64,000 bases of DNA. Source: Nocardioides luteus (GTDB lineage Bacteria; Actinomycetota; Actinomycetes; Propionibacteriales; Nocardioidaceae). The stretch lies in contig NZ_BMRK01000011.1 of assembly GCF_014648595.1 (NCBI RefSeq), forward strand, positions 34,181 through 98,180, written 5' to 3'. The notes under the pieces are model-generated. The model saw only the letters and a program-made list of their open reading frames with translations, made no database searches and was not told the DNA's origin. A program made the translations under genes and the position numbers. How positions within the stretch are numbered: the first letter of the stretch is position 1; every line of letters starts with the position of its first letter. Positions 56,198 through 64,000 of this stretch are shown one piece after another.

Positions 56198-56794
56198 GTG
56201 TGGTACAGGACTGGTGGTCTCGAGCTCGGCCACCGGTGGGGTGTGCGCGCCCTCATCGCGACGGTCATGGTCGCCCTGCTGGCCGGCTGCGGCCAGAGCG
56301 GCACCAACGAGGCCGGCTACATCTCCGGTGACGGCCGCACCCAGGAGATCCCGGTTGCCGACCGCGGCGAGCCCGTCGAGCTCACCGGCGAGACCCTCGA
56401 GGGCAAGCCCTTCGACCTCGCCGACACCCGCGGCAAGGTCACGGTGCTCAACGTGTGGTGGACCGGTTGCGCGCCGTGCCGCAAGGAGATGCCGATGCTC
56501 CAGGCCGCCTACGAGGAGCTGGGTGACGAGGTCGCCTTCGTCGGGCTGAACACCCGCGACGCCTCCGCCGCGCAGGGCCTGGCCTTCGAGCGCCACTACG
56601 GCGTGGAGTACCCCTCGGTCTACTCGCCCGACGGCGCTGCCGTCCTCGCCCTGAAGGGCTCCCTGGCGCCTCGCGCCATCCCGGCCACCGCGATCCTCGA
56701 CGCCGAGGGACGTGTGGCCGCGCTGATCCGCGGTGAGATCCCCTCCGCGCGTACGCTCGACGAGCTCATCTCCTCGGCCGGGGAGCAGGCATGA
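56198..56794 (+). CDS. TlpA/ResA-like thioredoxin lipoprotein for cytochrome c maturation
   Basis: A 198-residue exported thioredoxin. Lipobox LLAGC gives lipidated Cys31. Redox pair Cys91/Cys94 (WTGCAPCRKE). RAIPATAIL holds the cis-proline. It probably keeps apocytochrome cysteines reduced, receiving electrons from CcdA. GTG start with AGGAAGAG upstream. The stop overlaps ccdA (ATGA). Confidence 0.92.
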   Translation: MWYRTGGLELGHRWGVRALIATVMVALLAGCGQSGTNEAGYISGDGRTQEIPVADRGEPVELTGETLEGKPFDLADTRGKVTVLNVWWTGCAPCRKEMPMLQAAYEELGDEVAFVGLNTRDASAAQGLAFERHYGVEYPSVYSPDGAAVLALKGSLAPRAIPATAILDAEGRVAALIRGEIPSARTLDELISSAGEQA

Positions 56795-57549
56795 CCGACT
56801 GGTTCGCGAGCACCGCGGGCAGCGGGTCGCTGATCCTGGCCATCCCCGTCGCGCTGCTGGCCGGGTTCCTCTCCTTCGTCTCGCCCTGCACGCTGCCGAT
56901 GCTGCCGGGCTACCTCTCCTACGCGACCGGTCTCTCCGGCGCCGACCTCGCCTCCGGTGACGTACGCCGCGGCCGCATGCTCGCGGGCTCGCTGCTCTTC
57001 GTCGCCGGTTTCTCGGTCGTCTTCGTGCTGATGGGCATCACCGTGGGTGGGATCGCCTACAAGCTGCTCGAGTTCCAGCAGACCGGCACCAAGGTCCTCG
57101 GCGTGCTCTCGATCGTCATGGGGATCGCGTTCATGGGCTTCATCCCGCTGCTGCAGCGCGACCTGAAGTTCCACAAGGTGCCGGCCGTCGGCCTCGCCGC
57201 CGCGCCGCTGCTCGGCTTCCTCTTCGGCCTGGCCTGGACCCCGTGCACCGGGCCGACGCTCGGCGTCATCGCCGGGCTCGCCTGGGACCAGGGCACCGCC
57301 GCCCGCGGCGGGCTGTTGCTCGCGGTCTACGCGCTCGGCCTCGGCATCCCGTTCGTGCTCGTCGCGGTGATGTGGCGCAAGGCCACCGTCGCGCTGAGCT
57401 GGTTCCGCCGCCACACCCGCGCGATCACGATCATCGGCGGCGTGCTGATGATCCTGATCGGCATCGCCATGCTCACCGGCTGGTGGGACAACGGCGTCCA
57501 GTGGCTGCAGGTCCAGCTCGTCCAGCGCTGGGAGGGCATCGCACTGTGA
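56791..57549 (+). CDS. ccdA: CcdA-type thiol-disulfide electron carrier
   Basis: A 252-residue membrane protein with six hydrophobic segments. Redox cysteines Cys33 (SPCTLPMLPG) and Cys152 (TPCTGPTLG) carry electrons across the membrane from thioredoxin to the TlpA-like lipoprotein. It overlaps the genes on both sides by 4 bases. Confidence 0.95.
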   Translation: MTDWFASTAGSGSLILAIPVALLAGFLSFVSPCTLPMLPGYLSYATGLSGADLASGDVRRGRMLAGSLLFVAGFSVVFVLMGITVGGIAYKLLEFQQTGTKVLGVLSIVMGIAFMGFIPLLQRDLKFHKVPAVGLAAAPLLGFLFGLAWTPCTGPTLGVIAGLAWDQGTAARGGLLLAVYALGLGIPFVLVAVMWRKATVALSWFRRHTRAITIIGGVLMILIGIAMLTGWWDNGVQWLQVQLVQRWEGIAL

Positions 57550-59144
57550 CCACCTCGACCCCCGACAACGACGAGCGCCAGGACGTACGCCGCCCGGGCG
57601 AGCTCAACGCGCGCGAGCTGGCGCGCTGGGGCTGGCGCCAGCTGACCTCGATGCGCACCGCGCTGATCCTGCTCCTGCTGCTCGCGCTGGCGGCCGTGCC
57701 GGGGTCGCTGATCCCGCAGGACGGCGTCGACTCGCTCAAGGCCGACCAGTGGCGTGAGGCGCACACCACGCTGACCCCGATCTACGAGACGCTCGGCCTC
57801 TTCAACGTCTACTCGACCCCGTGGTTCGCGGCCATCTACCTGCTGCTGATGGTCTCCCTGGTCGGCTGCATCATCCCGCGCTGCCTGGTCTACGCCCGCG
57901 CCATGCGCGCTCAGCCGCCGGCGACCCCGGCCAACCTGACCCGGCTGCCCGACTCCACGACGTACGTCACCGACGAGGAGCCCGAGGAGGTGCTCGCCGC
58001 GGCTCGGAAGGCGCTGCGGGGCTACCGGCTCCGGCGCTCGACCGGCTCGACCACCGAAAGCCCGGACGACTCCGTCTCGGCGGAGAAGGGCTACCTGCGC
58101 GAGGCCGGCAACCTGGTCTTCCACATGTCGCTGATCATCGTGCTGGTGGCGTTCGCGCTCGGCAGCCTGTTCGGCTACAAGGGCGGCGTGATCGTGCTGG
58201 TGGGGGAGGAGTACGGCTTCGCCAACGAGATGTCGCAGTACGACGACCTCAAGCCCGGCTCCCTCTTCGCGCCCGAGGACCTCGACGAATTCACCTTCAA
58301 GATCGACGACTTCCACGCCGAGTGGCTCACCACCGGCAAGGGCGCCGGCACCGCGCGCGGCTTCAACTCGAAGATCCGCTACACCGAGGGCACCGGCGAG
58401 GAGAAGGCCTACGACCTCAAGGTCAACCACCCGCTGACCGTCGGCGGCACCGACGTCTTCCTGCTCGCTCACGGCTACGCGCCGGTGATCACGGTGCGTG
58501 ACGGCGAGGGCAACGTGTCCTACTCCGGGCCCACGATCTTCCTGCCGCAGAGCCAGAACCTGCTCTCCTTCGGCGTCGTGAAGGCGCCGTACTCCTCACC
58601 CGAGGAGCTCGGCTTCCAGGGTCTGTTCTACCCCTTCGAGGGCACGGTCGACGGCGAGCCGGTCAACCTGACCGGCGACATCGGCGACGGGTCCCACGCG
58701 ATGCTCTCGCTGCAGGGCTTCCGGGGCGACCTCAACCTCGACGCCGGCCCGCAGTCGGTCTACTCGCTCGACACGTCCAAGGCCCACATGATGTCGCCCG
58801 ACCACACCGGGAAGGCGTTCAACCTGCGGCTGGGGGAGTCGGCCGAGCTGCCCGACGGTCTCGGCTCGATCTCCTTCGACGACGTCCAGCAGTGGAACCG
58901 GGTGCAGATCTCGAAGTCCCCCGGCAAGGAGTGGGCGCTCCTCGGCGTCTCCCTCGCCCTGGTCGGGCTGCTGGGGTCGCTGTTCATCCGACCCCGGCGG
59001 GTGTGGGTTCGCGCCCGCCGCGCCGATGGGGGCACACTGGTCGAGATCGCCGCGCTCGACCGTTCCGGCGGTGGTGACACCGCTGCCGTAGTCACTGGCC
59101 TCGCGGAGACCTTACGAGGCGCGCGAACACACGAGGAGAACTGA
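57546..59144 (+). CDS. resB: ResB/Ccs1 cytochrome c biogenesis protein
   Basis: A 532-residue component of the system II heme ligase. Hydrophobic segments lie near residues 37-60, 95-115, 188-210 and 455-480, with a large outer domain between the last two. WGWRQLTSMRTALILLLLLA is the typical first helix, and SLIPQDG follows. GTG start by GTGA overlap with ccdA. The stop overlaps ccsB (TGATG). Confidence 0.92.
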   Translation: MTTSTPDNDERQDVRRPGELNARELARWGWRQLTSMRTALILLLLLALAAVPGSLIPQDGVDSLKADQWREAHTTLTPIYETLGLFNVYSTPWFAAIYLLLMVSLVGCIIPRCLVYARAMRAQPPATPANLTRLPDSTTYVTDEEPEEVLAAARKALRGYRLRRSTGSTTESPDDSVSAEKGYLREAGNLVFHMSLIIVLVAFALGSLFGYKGGVIVLVGEEYGFANEMSQYDDLKPGSLFAPEDLDEFTFKIDDFHAEWLTTGKGAGTARGFNSKIRYTEGTGEEKAYDLKVNHPLTVGGTDVFLLAHGYAPVITVRDGEGNVSYSGPTIFLPQSQNLLSFGVVKAPYSSPEELGFQGLFYPFEGTVDGEPVNLTGDIGDGSHAMLSLQGFRGDLNLDAGPQSVYSLDTSKAHMMSPDHTGKAFNLRLGESAELPDGLGSISFDDVQQWNRVQISKSPGKEWALLGVSLALVGLLGSLFIRPRRVWVRARRADGGTLVEIAALDRSGGGDTAAVVTGLAETLRGARTHEEN

Positions 59145-60145
59145 TGACCGACCACACCTGGGGAGTTCTCAGCAACCAGGCCATCACGGCCGCCGGGACC
59201 GTCTACTTCCTGGCGCTGCTCTGCGCGGTGGCCGAGTGGTCGGCCTGGCTCTCCCGCGCCAAGGCCTCGGTCGCGGAGAAGGAGCTCGTCGGCGCGGGTG
59301 CCGCTGCCGACGAGACCGAGACTCCGGCCGACGCCGCTGCTGCCGTACGTGAGCAGCGAGCCGCCCTCTTCGGGCGGCTCAGCCTGCTGCTGACCGTGAT
59401 CGCGGTGGCCTGCCACCTGGTGGCGCTCGTCTCCCGCGGGATGGCCGCCGACCCCAACCGGGTGCCGTGGGGCAACATGTACGAGTTCACGATCTCCGGC
59501 TCGTTCGTGGTCGCCGCTGCGTACGTCGTCCTCTACCGCCGGCTGAAGCTGGCCTGGATGGCGACGTGGGTGCTCGGGTTCACCTTCGTGGTGCTGATGC
59601 TGGCCGTGGTCGGGCTCTACGAGCCGGTCGCGCCGCTGACCGAGGCGCTCAACTCCTACTGGCTCGTCATCCACGTCATCGCGGCCATCATCGCCACCGG
59701 TGCGTTCACGCTGGGCGGCATCGCCTCGGTCGCGTACCTGCTCAAGAAGCGCTACCCCGACGCCACGCTGCTGGCCCGGGTGCCCGAGCTGGAGGCGCTC
59801 GACCGGGTCTCCTACCGCATCCACGCCTTCGCCTTCCCGGTGTGGACCTTCGGCGTGCTGATCTCCGGCCCGATCTGGGCCCACGAGGCCTGGGGCTCCT
59901 ACTGGAACTGGGACCCCAAGGAGGTCTGGGCCTTCATCACCTGGGTCGTCTACGCCGGCTACCTGCACGCGCGTGCGACCGCGGGGTGGAAGGGCAAGAA
60001 GGCGGCGATCGTCGCACTGGTCGGCCTGGCCACCCTGTGGTTCAACTTCATCGGCATCAACTACTTCTCCTCGACGTCGCAGCACTCCTACGCTGCGCCC
60101 GCTCCGACCGCCTCGGTGGTCGAGGTCGTCGAGACCACCCGATAG
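59144..60145 (+). CDS. ccsB: CcsA/ResC heme-handling protein (c-type cytochrome biogenesis)
   Basis: A 333-residue membrane protein with about eight hydrophobic segments. The WWD-type heme-binding domain is WGSYWNWDPKEVWAFITW. Conserved histidines include HVIAAI and HARATAG. With ResB it exports heme and attaches it to apocytochrome c. The last gene of the hemL-to-ccs run. A short gap leads to the DUF4229 gene. Confidence 0.94.
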   Translation: MTDHTWGVLSNQAITAAGTVYFLALLCAVAEWSAWLSRAKASVAEKELVGAGAAADETETPADAAAAVREQRAALFGRLSLLLTVIAVACHLVALVSRGMAADPNRVPWGNMYEFTISGSFVVAAAYVVLYRRLKLAWMATWVLGFTFVVLMLAVVGLYEPVAPLTEALNSYWLVIHVIAAIIATGAFTLGGIASVAYLLKKRYPDATLLARVPELEALDRVSYRIHAFAFPVWTFGVLISGPIWAHEAWGSYWNWDPKEVWAFITWVVYAGYLHARATAGWKGKKAAIVALVGLATLWFNFIGINYFSSTSQHSYAAPAPTASVVEVVETTR

Positions 60146-60154
60146 GGATTCCCC

Positions 60155-60463
60155 ATGAAAGAGTTCTGGATCTACACCGGCCTGCGGCTGCTGTCGCTGG
60201 TCGCCACCTTCGGCATCGTGGCGGGCATCTGGTCGCTCGTCGCGGGCGAGGTCAACCTGTTCTTCGCCATCATCTTGGCGTTCGTGATCAGCGGCATCCT
60301 CTCCTTCTTCGTGCTCGACCCGCAGCGCCGTGCCTTCGCCGAGAAGGTCGAGGCCCGGGCCGCGCGGGCGGTCGAGGCGGCCCGCGCCAAGGAGGACGAC
60401 GAGATCGACTCCTCGGTCGACACCGCTTCCAGCGGCGAAGGCGATGGCCACAAGGTCTCCTGA
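60155..60463 (+). CDS. DUF4229 membrane protein
   Basis: A 102-residue protein with two hydrophobic segments (about 8-30 and 35-55) and a charged helical tail. FVLDPQRRAFAEKVEARAA is typical of DUF4229, a small actinobacterial family that often follows ccs genes. Function unknown. Confidence 0.85.
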   Translation: MKEFWIYTGLRLLSLVATFGIVAGIWSLVAGEVNLFFAIILAFVISGILSFFVLDPQRRAFAEKVEARAARAVEAARAKEDDEIDSSVDTASSGEGDGHKVS

Positions 60464-60480
60464 CCTGTTAGACAACGGTC

Positions 60481-61101
60481 ATGTCGATCATTCACAAGGC
60501 CACCCTGACCCCGTCGAAGAAGGAGATCTTCGGCGCCTGGCTCGCCACCCAGGCGTGGTGCCAGGGTGAGCTGACCGGCACGATCGGCTCCTACCGGTTC
60601 GACGACCCGGCCGGCAAGGTCGGCATCGAGTGCGTGCTCCTCGAGGTCGGCGACTCCGTGGTCCATCTCCCGGTCTCCTATCGCGCGGCTCCGCTCGACG
60701 GTGCCGAGGACTTCCTGATGGCCACCACCGACCACTCGGCGCTCGGGAAGCGCTACGTCTACGACGCCTGCGCCGACGCGGTGGCGGTCCGGGCCTTGCT
60801 CAACGCCGCGCTCACCGGCGCTCGCCAGGAGGCGATGGAGGTCTACGACCAGGGCCGCTTCGTGGAGCGGCGGGAGGCCGTCGTCACCGCGACCGGCACC
60901 GGCGCGTGGGACCGTCACGCGGTGCCACACTTCGACGGCGTCACGGTCCGTTCTCACGGTGCCGACTCCCGCGTCGAGGCGGGCAGCTTCACGGTCGTCG
61001 TCAAGCGCATCGTCGACGGCACCGACGCCGACGGCGCCGAGTCGATCCAGGTCGCCTGGCCCGACGGTGCCGGGTCGCTGGTCGGCGTACGCCACCTCTG
61101 A
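60481..61101 (+). CDS. Maltokinase N-terminal cap-like protein
   Basis: A 206-residue soluble protein. The opening MSIIHKATLTPSKKEI, the segment GSYRFDDPAGKVGIE and HLPVSYRAAPLDGAE resemble the N-terminal cap domain of actinobacterial maltokinases, but no kinase domain follows. Function unknown; a role in sugar metabolism is only suggested by the transporter downstream. Confidence 0.65.
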   Translation: MSIIHKATLTPSKKEIFGAWLATQAWCQGELTGTIGSYRFDDPAGKVGIECVLLEVGDSVVHLPVSYRAAPLDGAEDFLMATTDHSALGKRYVYDACADAVAVRALLNAALTGARQEAMEVYDQGRFVERREAVVTATGTGAWDRHAVPHFDGVTVRSHGADSRVEAGSFTVVVKRIVDGTDADGAESIQVAWPDGAGSLVGVRHL

Positions 61102-61219
61102 GGAGGGTCTCACCGCCTTCCTGTGCGCCGCCTGTGTGCACAGATGATCAACGGAGACTCCCGTAAGTCACGAGTCGGAAACATCCTCGTTCCGCACTTG
61201 ACGCATCCGGAGGGAAAGA

Positions 61220-61266
61220 GGCACATTGTGCCAATGTGAGCGTTCACATTCGTGACAGCGCTCACC
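61220..61266. promoter_or_regulatory. Tandem LacI-type operators before the sugar transporter
   Basis: TGTGAGCGTTCACA (61235-61248) and TGACAGCGCTCACC (61253-61266) resemble LacI-family operators (TGTGAGCGCTCACA type). A further palindrome GGCACATTGTGCC (61220-61232) abuts them. A TTGACG box at 61198 may be the -35 element. Confidence 0.65.
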
Positions 61267-61354
61267 CGTGGACCGGCCCGAGAGCCGGTTCGCAGTCCCC
61301 CAGACAGCGGCGCGTCGGCCTTCCGCGCGGCCGTAGACGAAATGGAGCAGGTAA

Positions 61355-62419
61355 GTGCGCAAGGTACTCACCACGATCACCGCGGCCGCGCTTGCGCTCG
61401 GCCTGGCGGCATGCGGCGGCGACGGTGGCTCGGACGGCGACAAGGGCACGATCGGTGTCGCGATGCCGACCAAGTCCTCGGAGCGTTGGATCGCCGACGG
61501 CAACAACATCAAGAAGCAGCTCGAGGGCGAGGGTTACAAGGTCGACCTGCAGTACGCCGAGGACGACATCCCGACCCAGGTCTCCCAGGTCGAGAACATG
61601 GTCACCAAGGGCGTCGACGTCCTCGTGGTCGCGGCCATCGACGGCACCGCGCTCGGTGAGGTCCTCGAGACCGCCGAGTCCCAGGACATCCCGATCATCA
61701 GCTACGACCGCCTCATCCGCGACACCGAGGCCGTCGACTACTACTCGACCTTCGACAACTTCGAGGTCGGCGTGCAGCAGGCGACCTCGCTCGTCGACGG
61801 TCTGAAGGCCAAGGGCAAGGGCCCCTACAACGTCGAGCTCTTCGGTGGTTCGCCGGACGACAACAACGCCACCTTCTTCTGGGAGGGCGCCATGTCGGTG
61901 CTCGAGCCGCTGATGAAGTCCGGCGAGATCGTCATCCCCTCGGGCCAGACGAAGTTCGACCAGGCCGCGATCCTGCGCTGGGATCCCGCCACCGCGCAGA
62001 AGCGCATGGAGGACATCCTCACCAAGACGTACGCCTCCAAGAAGGTGCAGGGCGTGCTGTCGCCCTACGACGGCCTCTCGCTCGGCATCATCGCCGCGCT
62101 CAAGGGCAACGGCTACACCACCGCCGACCTCCCGGTCGTGACCGGCCAGGACGCCGAGGTGCAGTCGGTGAAGTCGATCAACGCCGGTGAGCAGTACTCC
62201 ACGATCTTCAAGGACACCCGCGAGCTCGCGAAGGTGACCGTCGACATGATCGTCGCCGTCGGTGAGGGCGAGGAGCCCGAGGTCAACGACACCGAGACCT
62301 ACGACAACGGCAAGAAGGTCGTGCCGTCCTACCTCCTCGAGCCGGTCGCGGTCACCAAGGACGACGTCACCAAGGTGCTCGTCGACTCCGACTACTACAC
62401 CGCCGACGAGATCAAGTAG
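61355..62419 (+). CDS. chvE: Sugar ABC transporter substrate-binding lipoprotein (ChvE-like)
   Basis: A 354-residue periplasmic-type binding protein. Lipobox LGLAAC gives lipidated Cys20. The mature part opens [17 protein letters not shown] and continues [36 protein letters not shown], typical of ChvE/multiple-sugar binding proteins for xylose, arabinose or glucose. GTG start with GGAGCAGG upstream. Expression is probably repressed by a LacI-type regulator not in the window. Confidence 0.9.
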   Translation: MRKVLTTITAAALALGLAACGGDGGSDGDKGTIGVAMPTKSSERWIADGNNIKKQLEGEGYKVDLQYAEDDIPTQVSQVENMVTKGVDVLVVAAIDGTALGEVLETAESQDIPIISYDRLIRDTEAVDYYSTFDNFEVGVQQATSLVDGLKAKGKGPYNVELFGGSPDDNNATFFWEGAMSVLEPLMKSGEIVIPSGQTKFDQAAILRWDPATAQKRMEDILTKTYASKKVQGVLSPYDGLSLGIIAALKGNGYTTADLPVVTGQDAEVQSVKSINAGEQYSTIFKDTRELAKVTVDMIVAVGEGEEPEVNDTETYDNGKKVVPSYLLEPVAVTKDDVTKVLVDSDYYTADEIK

Positions 62420-62427
62420 TGCCCACG

Positions 62428-62461
62428 AGGCCGGGCCCGGCGACCACGCCGGGCCCGGCCT
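62428..62461 (+). terminator. Intercistronic stem-loop in the sugar transporter operon
   Basis: A perfect 15-bp stem (arms 62428-62442 and 62447-62461) with a 4-base loop sits between the binding protein and ATPase genes. There is no T run. It probably reduces read-through or protects the upstream mRNA, so that binding protein is made in excess. Confidence 0.75.
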
Positions 62462-62515
62462 TGGCCCTCCCGCGAGCGCAAGGTCAGCCACGCGGGCCAG
62501 ACAGTCAGGAACGAC

Positions 62516-64000
<1,485 letters not shown>

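Overview
The window is high-GC actinobacterial DNA. Its gene order and repeats suggest the Nocardioidaceae (Nocardioides-like). Actinobacterial marks include WhiB, BldN-type sigma, MarP-type protease, the 33-residue protein bS22, two F420/DDN-fold proteins, a mycothiol-dependent isomerase-fold protein, rex-hemACD, and many ATGA/GTGA start-stop overlaps. No rRNA, transposase, integrase, phage or CRISPR array was seen. There is one tRNA (Pro, CGG). All inference is from sequence reading only; no database search was run.

Region 1 (1-5.4 kb): the 3' part of an aspartate kinase gene whose product carries two tandem ACT pairs, overlapped by asd. Then come a Lys/Pro-rich membrane protein, a DDN-family protein, tRNA-Pro with its terminator, a metallophosphoesterase and a YqeY-like protein.

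Region 2 (5.4-24.3 kb): a block in the order known from Mycobacterium tuberculosis around Rv3683-Rv3667. It holds a bifunctional PBP with PASTA domain, a WblA/WhiB4-type regulator, two ArsA-like ATPases, DUF4177, RidA, NUDIX, MBL hydrolase, Crp, endonuclease III, thioredoxin lipoprotein, CoA-type NUDIX, MarP protease, Holin-X protein, NhaA and acetyl-CoA synthetase. A solitary AbiEi/DUF559-like gene and an NlpC/P60 gene under a c-di-AMP (ydaO) riboswitch are interspersed.

Region 3 (24.4-30.4 kb): carboxylate uptake. ActP with its DUF485 partner is followed by a second sodium/solute symporter with a small membrane partner and a LytS/LytT-type two-component system. TGTG-N8-CACA sites lie before crp, acs and the actP operon, which suggests one Crp-controlled acetate circuit.

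Region 4 (30.5-38.1 kb): a second DDN-fold protein, a cytosolic 5'-nucleotidase, a zinc-ribbon membrane microprotein, a Tat-exported PhoX-type phosphatase with PHO-box-like repeats, a ScyD/ScyE-like secreted protein, a NarK-type nitrate transporter, and a trpS controlled by a leader peptide with tandem Trp codons.

Region 5 (38.1-60.5 kb): a second conserved block, in the order of M. tuberculosis Rv0500A-Rv0529 and Streptomyces rex-hem-bldN. It holds AcuC, an excisionase-type HTH, bS22, a GalE-like SDR, an acyltransferase, a BldN sigma with a DUF5667 (RsbN-like) anti-sigma, a HAD hydrolase, a glutaredoxin, and rex-hemA-hemC-hemD-hemB. TetR and a lytic transglycosylase follow, then hemL leading into a system II cytochrome c maturation operon (TlpA, CcdA, ResB, CcsB). 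Heme synthesis and its attachment to cytochromes are therefore linked, with a Rex operator at the head.

Region 6 (60.5-64 kb): a DUF4229 protein, a maltokinase-cap-like protein and the start of a ChvE/MmsA sugar ABC importer behind tandem LacI-type operators; the ATPase runs off the window.

The most unusual non-coding content is two families of intergenic palindromic repeats placed almost only at the 3' ends of genes, mostly convergent pairs: a 71-bp near-perfect palindrome (two copies) and mirror arrays of 21-22 bp units (five loci).
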